Below, piece after piece: positions 7,104 to 16,144 of a stretch of DNA of 64,000 nt. The position numbers and the translations under genes are program-made. The notes beneath the pieces were generated by a model, which was not told where the DNA came from, did no database searches, and saw nothing but the letters and a program-made list of their open reading frames with translations. The first letter of the stretch is position 1, and the number at the start of each line of letters is the position of its first letter. The stretch is from Spirochaetota bacterium (GTDB taxonomy: Bacteria > Spirochaetota > UBA4802 > JAFGJZ01): NCBI GenBank assembly GCA_016934935.1, contig JAFGRW010000093.1, forward strand, positions 1 to 64,000, given 5' to 3'.

Positions 7104-7652
7104 ATGAAAACAGCTATTCTATTAGCGGAAGGTTTTGAGGATATCGAAGCAATAACCACAATTGATGTTTTACGACGGGCTGGGATCAGTATCGATGTAG
7201 TCTCGGCCGCTTCCGAGCTTGTCAAGGGAGCCCGTGGTATTGTAGTAAAGAGTGAAAAAAATATTGATGAAATTGATTCTTCCGAATACGCCTGTGTTGT
7301 TTGTCCTGGAGGTTTGCCTGGTAGTGACAATCTGATGAATGATGAACGGGTGATCGGTTTTGTACAACAGGTTTATGATAAAGGAGGAATAGCTGCTGCA
7401 ATTTGCGCAGCGCCTCAGGTTCTTAACAGGGCCGGTCTTTTAAAGGGCAAAAAAGTTACATGTTACCCCGGCAGGGAAAAGAGTTTCGATGAATCCGTGA
7501 TTTATACAAAAGAACAGTTTACTATTGACGGAAGAATAATTACCGCGGATGGTCCCGGCAGTGCAATGATTTTTGCGCTGGAACTGGTCGCGTTGCTTGC
7601 TGGTCGCGAAAAGTCCGAAACTGTAAGGTTGGGGCTCAGATATAATCTCTGA
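7104..7652 (+). CDS. DJ-1/PfpI family protein
   Basis: A 182-residue protein of the DJ-1/YajL subgroup: AILLAEGFEDIEAITTIDVLRRAG at the N-terminus, a nucleophile elbow AAICAAP carrying the conserved cysteine, and the oxidised-cysteine partner Glu in AEGFEDIE. Members are linked to oxidative stress and to repair or removal of glyoxal-type damage, though the exact reaction is debated. The ATG at 7104 has a strong AAGGGGG site, whereas an upstream in-frame start at 7065 would overlap pth and lacks support. A hairpin lies just downstream. Confidence 0.9.
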   Translation: MKTAILLAEGFEDIEAITTIDVLRRAGISIDVVSAASELVKGARGIVVKSEKNIDEIDSSEYACVVCPGGLPGSDNLMNDERVIGFVQQVYDKGGIAAAICAAPQVLNRAGLLKGKKVTCYPGREKSFDESVIYTKEQFTIDGRIITADGPGSAMIFALELVALLAGREKSETVRLGLRYNL

Positions 7653-7662
7653 CAACATAATC

Positions 7663-7684
7663 CTTAAGCCTCACCGGGCTTAAG
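7663..7684. terminator. 8-bp hairpin after the DJ-1 gene, no T-run
   Basis: CTTAAGCC (7663-7670) and GGCTTAAG (7677-7684) are perfect complements with a 6-nt loop. No T-tract follows, so this could be an mRNA 3' stabiliser rather than an intrinsic terminator. Confidence 0.4.
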
Positions 7685-7785
7685 ATGCCAAAAAATGTTA
7701 TTGACTCGATATTGAATTATATTAGTTTAATCTGTCCCAAGGGGCTATAATATTAACACAGATAAATTGTTTGTAACGAGGTAAT

Positions 7786-8421
7786 ATGGATTATCGTCTG
7801 GTAAAACAGTTTTTAAATGATGCTATTGATAACTTTTTTAACTTTTTCTATAAGCTTATAGACTTTGGAAAAGTAATAATCGATACTTTCTGGGCTTTCA
7901 TGGAGATCTGGTACAACTTCTTCATGTTTTTTATTAATATCTTTTTGTACGGATATTATCTGCTTCTTTTTGTTATTGACCGAATGACTATGTCTTCAGC
8001 GCCCATTTTCTTCTGGCGAACAGCAGGTCGTGCTACCCGTCAGGAATTCAAGCGTGCCTATGATCGAAACCTTGTTATTCCGGTATCGGGTGCATACGGA
8101 AAAGGTTCTTCCAGATCCGCAGTTGCGTCTGCAGCATCTTCTGTTTCGTCGGCTGTATCTTCTGGAGCATCTTCTGTTTCGGGCGCAGCCGCTTCATCCG
8201 TTGCAATGGGCAAATACTCTGCAAAACCAAATTTCATTATTCGCTTTTTTGCCTTAATTGGAAGAGCAATCGTTGCTGTAATAAAAGGAATCGGCGGAGC
8301 ATTTTGCGCAATCGGAAGGTTCTTTACCTCGCGACTTGTTCCAGTTAAGGAGAAGCCGGTTGGGCGTAAAAATCTTGTGGAAGATTATCTTAAACAGTAC
8401 GATAGTCGAAAAAGCCGTTAA
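7786..8421 (+). CDS. Hypothetical membrane protein with Ser/Ala-rich linker
   Basis: A 211-residue protein, not recognised. Residues about 10-65 are strongly hydrophobic and aromatic (FFNFFYKLIDF ... FFMFFINIFLYGYYLLLF) and probably form two membrane helices. About 105-140 is a low-complexity Ser/Ala/Val/Gly stretch, then a second hydrophobic segment (FIIRFFALIGRAIVAVIKGIGGAFCAIG) and a basic C-terminus. It ends 5 bp before the FrdC-like gene, so the two are probably cotranscribed, which suggests a partner of that cytochrome. No catalytic motif is visible. Confidence 0.6.
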   Translation: MDYRLVKQFLNDAIDNFFNFFYKLIDFGKVIIDTFWAFMEIWYNFFMFFINIFLYGYYLLLFVIDRMTMSSAPIFFWRTAGRATRQEFKRAYDRNLVIPVSGAYGKGSSRSAVASAASSVSSAVSSGASSVSGAAASSVAMGKYSAKPNFIIRFFALIGRAIVAVIKGIGGAFCAIGRFFTSRLVPVKEKPVGRKNLVEDYLKQYDSRKSR

Positions 8422-8426
8422 TCAAG

Positions 8427-9221
8427 ATGAAAGGTTTTTTTCGAAACCTTGCGCTTCAAAAGGATCTGCTTCTTTCCGTTACAGGGCTCTGTCTTGTTCT
8501 GTTTATAGTTGCTCACTTGGCTATGGATGCCACAATAATCATAGGGCCCGATGCCTTCAACGGAATCGCTATTATTCTGGAAAGATTTTATCTGGCACAA
8601 ATCGGTGTTCCGCTTGTAATTCTGGCTTTAGTTACACACATAGTAGTTGCTCTGCTGAAACAAAAAAACAAGTTCTTGTCTGTTTCTAAGGCATTTGTCC
8701 GGGCTGCACATCCTGAAACATTAATCTGGATAATTCAATTAACAACGGGACTTTTACTGATAGGTCTTGCTCTTCTTCACGTTGCGGTTATTGTGCTGGA
8801 TAATGTTACAAAAATAAATATAGTATCAACGTCAGTAAGAATTGCTGATATTAAATTTCAGATATTTTATCATGTATTAATGAATGTAACGATGGTTCAT
8901 ATCTCATGTGGAATATATCGTTTATATGCCAAATGGGTAGGATCCGGCAGAAGAAAATTTATACCTTTTGTTCTCCTCTTTTTTTTGATTTACTGGAGTG
9001 TCAGTACAGTCGCTCTGCAAAAATATATGGATTATGCCCCTCACTTTAAAAAATTGAAAGGTCTGCTTGTTGATTATGAAAAAGACCGGGAAAACGAAGT
9101 TCTTAGACATAAAATTATAGAAATTTCTCTGGAACAGAATATTTCCATTACACCTGAATTACTGAAAAAAATCGGTATTGATAAAGATATTTTGCCTGAT
9201 TTCTCGAATACTGGGCGTTGA
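8427..9221 (+). CDS. Di-haem cytochrome b subunit of the fumarate reductase/succinate dehydrogenase type (FrdC-like), orphan
   Basis: A 264-residue five-helix membrane protein resembling Wolinella-type FrdC: SVTGLCLVLFIVAH (haem His H30), VTHIVVALL (H71), HPETLIWIIQLTTGLLL then LLHVAV (H118), and MVHISCGIYRLYAKW (H158). All four axial histidines for two b-haems are present. The residue two positions before H158 is Met; in Wolinella it is a Glu used for proton transfer. A charged tail of about 60 residues (205-264) follows the last helix. FrdA and FrdB genes normally adjoin frdC, but here the neighbours are an unknown membrane protein and a secreted protein. Function as a quinone-linked cytochrome b is inferred. 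Confidence 0.8.
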   Translation: MKGFFRNLALQKDLLLSVTGLCLVLFIVAHLAMDATIIIGPDAFNGIAIILERFYLAQIGVPLVILALVTHIVVALLKQKNKFLSVSKAFVRAAHPETLIWIIQLTTGLLLIGLALLHVAVIVLDNVTKINIVSTSVRIADIKFQIFYHVLMNVTMVHISCGIYRLYAKWVGSGRRKFIPFVLLFFLIYWSVSTVALQKYMDYAPHFKKLKGLLVDYEKDRENEVLRHKIIEISLEQNISITPELLKKIGIDKDILPDFSNTGR

Positions 9222-9295
9222 TTATGTTTACTTTGTATTAAAAAAATCCGATAGTGTTACCTGGAAGTAGATTATATTGTTAAGGGTTATCTTTA

Positions 9296-9835
9296 ATGAA
9301 AAGATATGTTATGTTGCTGTTTTTATGTACTGTTTTTGTCTCTGTGGCATTAGCGCAAACAGAAGAAATTAAACAGAAAGACGGAACCAGGATAGTGCTG
9401 GATAAAAAGAAGGGTATAAAAACATTTTATTACGGTGATGGGCGGATTCAGAAAGTCGATTTGAACGGAAAAACTCCTTATGGTCTTGCTATCGAAAATG
9501 TTAAAGTGCTAATACAGGATGATCCAATACGTGTCGATTTGCAATACAGCGCGGTTTATTCGGATGAACTTTTAATAGAAAATGCAGAAAAATTTTTTAG
9601 CAAACTTGCCGGTGTCTTAAAAAATAAAAAATATATCGGCAAGAAACCATTGGATATAGTAGTCTCTTATTGCCGTTACGGAATGTATGGTTATTGTCTG
9701 GATAAACAGAATGTTATAACAGTATTTATTACCGAGAACAAAAAAATTACCAAAAAAGTTTCAGTTAGTATGATTGAACTTCGTAATGATAGTGAATGTG
9801 ATAAGTTTATACAAAAAGTAATGTCGCTATACTAA
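9296..9835 (+). CDS. Hypothetical exported protein
   Basis: A 179-residue protein with a clear signal peptide (MKRYVMLLFLCTVFVSVALA, cleaved before QTEE). The mature part begins with a short repetitive beta segment (KQKDGTRIVLDKKKGIKTFYYGDGRIQKVDLNG) of the sort seen in antitoxin-like YD or 'MORN-like' proteins, then a mixed domain with two cysteines. It is not recognised. It lies 74 bp after the FrdC-like gene and may belong to the same unit. It converges with lepB, and a hairpin separates them. Confidence 0.6.
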   Translation: MKRYVMLLFLCTVFVSVALAQTEEIKQKDGTRIVLDKKKGIKTFYYGDGRIQKVDLNGKTPYGLAIENVKVLIQDDPIRVDLQYSAVYSDELLIENAEKFFSKLAGVLKNKKYIGKKPLDIVVSYCRYGMYGYCLDKQNVITVFITENKKITKKVSVSMIELRNDSECDKFIQKVMSLY

Positions 9836-9844
9836 ATATCAGAA

Positions 9845-9887
9845 ATATCCCTTAAAAAGTATCAACTCTTTTAAAGGGATATGTTTT
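9845..9887. terminator. Bidirectional terminator between the 9296 gene and lepB
   Basis: ATATCCCTTAAAAAG (9845-9859) pairs with CTTTTAAAGGGATAT (9868-9882), with T-rich flanks in both directions. It sits in the 54-bp gap between convergent genes. Confidence 0.75.
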
Positions 9888-9889
9888 TA

Positions 9890-10582
9890 TTATTTAATAC
9901 GGCCTATTCTCTCAAATCTTATTTTAAGAAATTGCTGAGGATCTGTAGACATCCATCTAAAAATCAATTTTCCGGTTACGTTTTCAATTGGTAAAAATCC
10001 CCAGACTCTGCTGTCAGAGCTGTTGTTTCGATTATCTCCCATTACAAATATATGATTAGCTGGAACAGTTTCCTCGTAAATTGAGTCGTGTCCCAGTTTG
10101 GTATGCTGAATCATATGTTTTACACCTAACAGATCTTCTTCATAGTAGATAAACTCTTCATCTTCACCAATCTTTGTTTTGGATATTTTTTGTCCATTAA
10201 TTGACAGACTTTCGCCTTCTACCAGAATTTTGTCACCAGGCAAACCAATAACCCTTTTTGTATAATCGATGCTTTCGTCACCGGGATAAAGAAACGCTAT
10301 AATATCTCCGCGTTTAGGCACAGCCCAACGAAGCGGGTGAATTTTACAAAAAGGAAGCTTAAGGCTGTAGGCAAGCTTATTAGAGAAGAATTTATCACCT
10401 TCCAGTATTGTAGGGTTCATTGATCCTGTGGGTACCGAATAGTTGCCAAGAACAAAAAGACGTATCAGAATCAGAAAAATTACAAAAATAACATTGCTTC
10501 TGAATTCTTTACCTTTCATATACTCTATTAATGATGAAAACTTGTTTTTCAAAGACTCGGGAATCGAATTTTTTATATTCAT
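9890..10582 (-). CDS. lepB: Signal peptidase I
   Basis: A 230-residue membrane serine protease that cleaves Sec and Tat signal peptides. One N-terminal helix (VIFVIFLILIRLFVLG) is followed by SVPTGSMNPTIL with the catalytic Ser, RGDIIAFLYP, DYTKRVIGLPGDKI with the general-base Lys, and VMGDNRNNSSDSRVWGFLP. The frame is open to 10660, but the ATG at 10582 has AGAGG 6 nt upstream, so that start is preferred. It is preceded by a likely promoter at 10684-10712 and lies downstream of ftsK. Confidence 0.93.
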   Translation of the reverse strand: MNIKNSIPESLKNKFSSLIEYMKGKEFRSNVIFVIFLILIRLFVLGNYSVPTGSMNPTILEGDKFFSNKLAYSLKLPFCKIHPLRWAVPKRGDIIAFLYPGDESIDYTKRVIGLPGDKILVEGESLSINGQKISKTKIGEDEEFIYYEEDLLGVKHMIQHTKLGHDSIYEETVPANHIFVMGDNRNNSSDSRVWGFLPIENVTGKLIFRWMSTDPQQFLKIRFERIGRIK

Positions 10583-10683
10583 TTGTAACCTCTGATAATT
10601 TACTGGTTGTAAACAGCCGGAATCATTAAAAATTTTTAAAAGCCTTATCATAGGCTCCATAATAAATCAATAATTAAGATACC

Positions 10684-10712
10684 TATAAGCTTTAGCATAT
10701 AGAATCAGTCAA
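10684..10712 (-). promoter_or_regulatory. Probable lepB promoter
   Basis: Read on the minus strand, TTGACT (10712-10707), 17 bp, CTTATA (10689-10684). The leader would be about 95 nt. The -10 is only a partial match. Confidence 0.45.
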
Positions 10713-10764
10713 TAATAAATAGAATTTGATTCAGGCTGGATTTTTCATATAATTACTGATTTTG

Positions 10765-13005
10765 TCAGATTAATACATCGCGGGGTTTGCTGCCCTGTTG
10801 TGGTCCCACATAGCCGAGCTCTTCCATGCGTTCGATTATTCTGGCAGCCCGATTGTATCCAATACTGAGTCGGCGCTGAAGATAAGAGGCCGATGCTTTT
10901 TGAGTCTCTTCAATAATTTTCATTGCCTCTACAAACATCTCATCCTGTTCTGCATCAGTTCCTTCTGTTTCGACAGTCTCCCTCTTGTCGACCTCTTCTT
11001 CGATATCTATATAGTGCGGGTTGCCGTATTTTTGAGCATGACGAACAAGATCAATTATCTCATCTTCCGAGATATAGGCTCCCTGTATGCGTACAGGAAA
11101 AGAGCTGACAGGTGACTGATAAAGCATGTCTCCTCGTCCCAATAGTGTTTCCGCTCCGTTTTGGTCAAGAATTGTGCGTGAATCAGTTTTCTGTGCAACC
11201 TGAAAAGCTATACGAGCAGGAAAGTTCGCCTTGATTATTCCTGTAATTACATCAACTGATGGACGTTGTGTTGCAAGTACAAGGTGTATGCCAACAGCAC
11301 GGGCCTTTTGAGCTATTCGAGTGATATAATTTTCGATCTCCTTGGGAGCAACCATCATCAGATCCGCCAGCTCATCTACAATAATCACGATATATGGTAA
11401 TTTCTCGCGGTCACTTTGTCCTTTGTACGATTCAACCTTTTGATTATAACGTTCGATATCCCGTGTATGAATTTCGGATAATAATCTGTAACGTCGCTCC
11501 ATCTCATAGATTGCCCATTTTAACGCCTTGGGAGCGATATCAGGTTCAGTAATTACCGGAGTCAGCTGGTGCGGAAGCCCATTATAAAGTTGCAGTTCGA
11601 CCATTTTGGGGTCTATCATAATAAACCGGACCCTGTCAGGGTCATAATTAAAAACCATGCTCGATATTAATGTATTAACACATACAGATTTTCCTGATCC
11701 TGTAGCTCCAGCTATAAGCAGGTGAGGCTGTTTTTTAAGGTCCAGCATGACTATCTTGCCCAGAATATCTTTTCCCAGACCGACTTTTAGTTGCATATCC
11801 GCTTTCTGATAGTTTGAATCGTTAAAGATGTCACCGATAGTAACAGTTTCTCGTGAACGATTTGGAATCTCGACCCCAACGGCTGATTTTCCCGGTATTG
11901 GTGCAACGATTCGTACCCGGGATGCTGCTAAAGCCATTGCTATATCGTCTGATAAATTTGAAACCCTGTTTACCTTGATGCCAGCCGCGATTTGAATCTC
12001 ATAGAGTGTAATAACTGGCCCTCTGTTAACCCTTGTTACTTTTGATTCAATACCAAAATCCTGTAAAGTTTTAACAAGAAGTACAGAGTTACGTTCAATT
12101 TCTTTTTGCCAAATGTGTGAATCTAGTTCCTGAGATACAGAAAAACAGTAAGACGGAATAATATACTCATCATTGACGTTATATGTGTGAAATTTATTGC
12201 GGTAATTATCGTATTCATCGTCGTCATCACAGGATTCAGTTCTAAGGTTTTTCGCGGACAGTTGTGATATATCTTTATCATTTTTTTCATCTACATGGAC
12301 TGTATCAACCGTAGATTCTGGTGTTTCCAATTCAGCTGGTGGCTCATTAATTGCTTTCGCTAAAGACGCGGACTGATCAATCAGAGATTCACTTTCAAGA
12401 ATATCTTTTTTATCATTGATATTATCATCCTCTGTATCGTACTCAAGATGTGTTTCTTCAGGTTGTTCACAGATCGTTTCTTTAAACTTGTCTTTATAAG
12501 TCTCGTCTTCATCAATAGTAAAACGATTTGAAGGTGCTTTGGCTATGGCGTCAAAAATGGAGGTCTCTTTTGCATTAACCGGTTGCATATTATTAACAAC
12601 TTCTATTGGCTCATTGAAAGACTGTGTATTTGAATCAAGAAGAGATTCGTCAAATAGAACGTCTTTCATGAAAATACGTTTATCGCTTAAAGGGATTTCG
12701 ATTTCGTTTATATCCATATTAAAATCAGGATCTTTTTTAAATTCATCAAGAAAGCTCCCGCTGCTTTCAAATGTTTTATCTGTAGAAAAAGGTGATGCAG
12801 TTGAAATGTGATTAAGATAATCATATGGTTGAGAATTTGATTCTACAATGGTCTCTTTTGTTATCCAGGGCAATTTGGCGTCTACATGAACCTTGATTTC
12901 GCTGTGCAAAGGTATATGAGTAAAGGAGGCCTTTTGTTCAAGTATCCGGGGTTTTTGCTCTATCGGGATACTCTTTTTTGATGAGTTTTTCAGGAAAGTG
13001 AACAT
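10765..13005 (-). CDS. ftsK: FtsK/SpoIIIE-type DNA translocase
   Basis: A 746-residue protein from the ATG at 13005, which has GAGGAG 6 nt upstream. Order: a poorly conserved acidic linker (to about 270), an alpha/beta motor with GPVITLYEIQIAAGIKVNRV, Walker A GATGSGKS (about 433-440), Walker B IVIIVDELADL (about 538-548), ATQRPSVDVITG, and a C-terminal winged-helix gamma domain (about 685-746) that reads KOPS-type sites. FtsK pumps chromosome termini at the septum and activates XerCD. Unusually, no membrane domain is in the ATG-started protein: a hydrophobic FtsK-like last helix is encoded in frame upstream (13024-13141) without a normal start codon (see findings). Last gene of dut-rnj-uppP-ftsK. 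Confidence 0.92.
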   Translation of the reverse strand: MFTFLKNSSKKSIPIEQKPRILEQKASFTHIPLHSEIKVHVDAKLPWITKETIVESNSQPYDYLNHISTASPFSTDKTFESSGSFLDEFKKDPDFNMDINEIEIPLSDKRIFMKDVLFDESLLDSNTQSFNEPIEVVNNMQPVNAKETSIFDAIAKAPSNRFTIDEDETYKDKFKETICEQPEETHLEYDTEDDNINDKKDILESESLIDQSASLAKAINEPPAELETPESTVDTVHVDEKNDKDISQLSAKNLRTESCDDDDEYDNYRNKFHTYNVNDEYIIPSYCFSVSQELDSHIWQKEIERNSVLLVKTLQDFGIESKVTRVNRGPVITLYEIQIAAGIKVNRVSNLSDDIAMALAASRVRIVAPIPGKSAVGVEIPNRSRETVTIGDIFNDSNYQKADMQLKVGLGKDILGKIVMLDLKKQPHLLIAGATGSGKSVCVNTLISSMVFNYDPDRVRFIMIDPKMVELQLYNGLPHQLTPVITEPDIAPKALKWAIYEMERRYRLLSEIHTRDIERYNQKVESYKGQSDREKLPYIVIIVDELADLMMVAPKEIENYITRIAQKARAVGIHLVLATQRPSVDVITGIIKANFPARIAFQVAQKTDSRTILDQNGAETLLGRGDMLYQSPVSSFPVRIQGAYISEDEIIDLVRHAQKYGNPHYIDIEEEVDKRETVETEGTDAEQDEMFVEAMKIIEETQKASASYLQRRLSIGYNRAARIIERMEELGYVGPQQGSKPRDVLI

Positions 13006-13169
13006 GGGAACTCCTCGGGTTTTGATTAATAAAGGTATACCTGAAAAATAGAGACATACCACACTAATGATTATCGAAAGAAACAGGATTACCCTTGAGC
13101 TTGTTATTTTTAAAAAAAATGAACCAAAATAGAGACCTATATAACCGCTTTCTTGATTTACAGACGGGA

Positions 13170-14009
13170 TTAGAAAAACATATTTACTGCTACGCCTAAA
13201 AGTCCGACCGCAATTGTATAAAAACCGAATACAGGAAAAGCAGTCTTTCTGATTATAATAAATAGAAGTCGCAAAGCCAAAAGAGCCGAAACAAAACAGG
13301 CCGCCGAACCAATACCAAGCGGAATAAAAAATGAACTATCCAGTCCTCTCGAAAAAGCTTTAACAGATTCCAGAAGGCCTGCTCCGGCAATAACGGGAAT
13401 AGACATTAAAAAAGAGAAGCGAGCAGCTTTATCTGATTCGATTCCGCGTATCATTCCTCCGCTTATTGTCATACCCGCCCGGGATATTCCAGGCAATACA
13501 GCTACTGCCTGACAGCATCCTATCAGAAACGCGGTAAAAAATCCCATCTGCTCTAATTGTCGGTCTTTTCTTTTTATCCGTTTAGTATATAATAGTATTA
13601 AACCGTTAATAATTAGTAAAATTGAAACGGGCAAAAGAAACATCAAATTGTCTTCGATATATGATGAAAAAAGAAGGCCGATGATTGCCGCCGGGATAGA
13701 GGCGATAATGATATATGTACTGATTATTAGAGAATTATCAGAATAGTTCTTTTTAAAGAGAGCGCTAACAGAATCTATTACCAGTTTTATAATGTCTTTG
13801 CGGAAAAAAACGATAACAGCTGCAAGTGAGGCTAAATGTAGAGCTACGTTTATAAAGAGCATCTGATTATTGGCAACAGAATCTATAGAGTTTTTTATCC
13901 ATGGTATTTGCTGTAAAATTACCAGATGTCCGGATGAGGATATAGGTAAAAATTCGGCGATTCCCTGTACTATACCGAGAGTGATAAAGGTGATAATAAG
14001 ATTTCTCAT
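13170..14009 (-). CDS. uppP: Undecaprenyl-diphosphate phosphatase (BacA/UppP type)
   Basis: A 279-residue integral membrane protein that dephosphorylates undecaprenyl pyrophosphate to recycle the lipid carrier for peptidoglycan. The signature GIVQGIAEFLPISSSGHL (E-x-L-P-I-S-S-S-G-H) is at the N-terminus, and PGISRAGMTISGGMIRG carries the second conserved motif with its Arg. Eight hydrophobic helices follow the family layout and the length is normal. The ATG at 14009 has AGGAG 7 nt upstream; two TTG codons before it are too close to that site. It starts 15 bp after rnj and precedes ftsK. Confidence 0.96.
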   Translation of the reverse strand: MRNLIITFITLGIVQGIAEFLPISSSGHLVILQQIPWIKNSIDSVANNQMLFINVALHLASLAAVIVFFRKDIIKLVIDSVSALFKKNYSDNSLIISTYIIIASIPAAIIGLLFSSYIEDNLMFLLPVSILLIINGLILLYTKRIKRKDRQLEQMGFFTAFLIGCCQAVAVLPGISRAGMTISGGMIRGIESDKAARFSFLMSIPVIAGAGLLESVKAFSRGLDSSFFIPLGIGSAACFVSALLALRLLFIIIRKTAFPVFGFYTIAVGLLGVAVNMFF

Positions 14010-14024
14010 CAACAAGCTCCTGCT

Positions 14025-15713
14025 TTATACTTCGATTACATATATTTCAATCAGCGGATTACTGCGTGTCTGTTTGAAAATCATTGATTTTAAACTTCTC
14101 CTCAGATTGACAGAAACGCCTTCCGGTGAAACCTGTTTCCCAAGAATCTTGTCAAGTCTGTATTCGGTCTCTTCCTGCAGCCGTTGCATAAATCTTGCGT
14201 CAAGTGAAGGTGAAAACCCTTTTGCTTTTACTACGGGTTTATGAACTAACATATTTTCCGCAAGAACAATGGATATTATCACTATTCCGTCTGCCGATAT
14301 TGTCTGGCGATCCTTAATAATGTCACCGGAAATATCGCCCACATAATTTCCTTCTGAATAAACCGTTTTGATTGGAATATGGCTCTTTTTCTTGAAATAG
14401 CGGGGAGTCAGTTCCAAAACGTCACCGTTTTCGGCGACAATAATTCCCGAGGGTTTGATATCCATGTCTACAGCAAGTGAAGCGTGTGCTTTTAAATGTT
14501 TATGTTCACCGTGTATTGGCATAAAAAATTGTGGTTTCACAAGTCCCATCATCAGTTTCAGCTCTTCTTGTGAGGCATGACCCGATACATGAATATCCTT
14601 GGATTTTTCATAGTGTACTACTGTATCCTGTTTTATCAGTGAATTTATAACGACCCCTATGTCCCTCTCGTTACCTGGTATTACGGATGCTGTAATTATT
14701 ACAGTATCACCGGTGCAACCTTTGAAGTGTTTATGAGTGCCGTTAGAGATTCGAGTCAAAGCTGACATCGGTTCGCCCTGTGTTCCGGTGCAAATAATGG
14801 TCTGTTTTTTTAAAGGAATTGTATTAACTTCGTTCAGTTCGGCTATCAGTGAATCATTATAGGTAAGATATCCCAAACTTCTGGCTATTTCGATATTCTT
14901 TTGCATTGTAAGACCGGAAATAATAACCTTTCGATTGTATTTCTGTGCCGCGTTAAGTATCTGCTGAATACGTGAAATATTTGAGGCAAATGTTGCGACG
15001 ATGATCCGGGCTTTGGCCGTAGCAAAGATTTCAAAAAGTTTGCTGTTAAGTGCTTTTTCTGTTCCTGTATATCCGGGGCGTTCAGCGTTTGTGGAGTCTG
15101 ACATAAGCAGCAGTACTCCCTCTTTACCAATTTCAGCGAATCTTGCAATATCCGTGCGTCGCCCATCTTCAGGAGTGTGATCTATTTTAAAATCGCCCGA
15201 GTGAACAATCGTTCCGGTTTTAGACCTGATAGCAAGACCCATTCCTCCCACAATAGAATGATTTACAGGGATACTCTCAACTTCAAAGCATCCTATTTCA
15301 TGACGGTCACCGCCTTCCAGAATGTGAAACTCGGGTTCCTTGCCAACCGGACGTTCTTCGAGACGTTTTTTTATAAATCCAAGAGTCAGTTGTGATCCAT
15401 AAACAGGAACCATAAACTTTTTCAAAAAAAAGGGAACGGCTCCAATATGGTCCTCATGTCCGTGTGTTATAACAAGACCTTTGATTTTTTCCCGGTTTTG
15501 TTCCAAATAGGAAAAATCCGGGATTACAAAATCAATTCCAGGCATCTCTGGTGTTGGAAACATAATTCCGCAATCGACGATTAAAATTGTGTTGTCACGT
15601 TCGAAAATAGTCATGTTACGCCCTATTGCATCGAGTCCTCCAATAGGGATGATTTTTACCGGTTTAAAGTTGGTACCGGGTTTTCTGTTGCTTTTTTTGT
15701 TAGTTTTTTTCAT
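14025..15713 (-). CDS. rnj: Ribonuclease J
   Basis: A 562-residue beta-CASP metallo-beta-lactamase nuclease for mRNA decay and rRNA maturation, with 5'-exo and endo activity. Motifs in order: ITHGHEDHIGA (zinc ligands), HSGDFKIDHTP, MSDSTNAERPG, ICTGTQGEPMSALTRIS, HVSGHASQEE and PIHGEHKHLKAHA. A basic N-terminal tail of about 20 residues precedes the catalytic core. It overlaps dut by 4 nt, so translation is coupled, and uppP follows after 15 bp. An AGG site lies before the ATG. Confidence 0.96.
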   Translation of the reverse strand: MKKTNKKSNRKPGTNFKPVKIIPIGGLDAIGRNMTIFERDNTILIVDCGIMFPTPEMPGIDFVIPDFSYLEQNREKIKGLVITHGHEDHIGAVPFFLKKFMVPVYGSQLTLGFIKKRLEERPVGKEPEFHILEGGDRHEIGCFEVESIPVNHSIVGGMGLAIRSKTGTIVHSGDFKIDHTPEDGRRTDIARFAEIGKEGVLLLMSDSTNAERPGYTGTEKALNSKLFEIFATAKARIIVATFASNISRIQQILNAAQKYNRKVIISGLTMQKNIEIARSLGYLTYNDSLIAELNEVNTIPLKKQTIICTGTQGEPMSALTRISNGTHKHFKGCTGDTVIITASVIPGNERDIGVVINSLIKQDTVVHYEKSKDIHVSGHASQEELKLMMGLVKPQFFMPIHGEHKHLKAHASLAVDMDIKPSGIIVAENGDVLELTPRYFKKKSHIPIKTVYSEGNYVGDISGDIIKDRQTISADGIVIISIVLAENMLVHKPVVKAKGFSPSLDARFMQRLQEETEYRLDKILGKQVSPEGVSVNLRRSLKSMIFKQTRSNPLIEIYVIEV

Positions 15714-16144
15714 ATACCTGTGTGTCCAAAACCTCCGGAGCCTCTTTCTGTTTGAGAAAGGTCTGTATCTTCACAAAAACAGGCACGGTACACCCTGGAA
15801 ACGACCATTTGAGCTATTCGCATATGGTTGGTAATAGTAAAGCTATCCTTTCCCATATTCGTAGCTATGATTTTTAATTCTCCCCGGTAATCACTGTCGA
15901 TAGTGCCGGGAGAATTTAACAGGGTTATTCCATGCTTAAGAGCTAAACCGCTACGAGGTCGAATCTGTACCTCATAGCCCTCCGGTATTTCCAGAAAAAG
16001 TCCGGTTGGTATTAAAGTTGTATCCCCTGGGTTGATGACTGTATCTTTATCAAGTAAAGAAAAAATGTCGGCTCCTGCGGATCCCTGACTTTGATACTCC
16101 GGCTCTTTGGCTCCTTTGGTTTTTTTAATTTTAATATTAATCAT
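15710..16144 (-). CDS. dut: dUTP diphosphatase
   Basis: A 144-residue trimeric dUTPase that hydrolyses dUTP to dUMP and keeps uracil out of DNA. All five motifs are present: GSAGADIFSL, RPRSGLALKHGI, GTIDSDYRGELKI (catalytic Asp), RIAQMVV and the C-terminal RGSGGFGHTG flap. First gene of the dut-rnj-uppP-ftsK operon. No Shine-Dalgarno sequence is visible before the ATG, but a TATAAT lies exactly 6 nt upstream, so the transcript may be leaderless (see findings). Confidence 0.96.
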   Translation of the reverse strand: MINIKIKKTKGAKEPEYQSQGSAGADIFSLLDKDTVINPGDTTLIPTGLFLEIPEGYEVQIRPRSGLALKHGITLLNSPGTIDSDYRGELKIIATNMGKDSFTITNHMRIAQMVVSRVYRACFCEDTDLSQTERGSGGFGHTGI

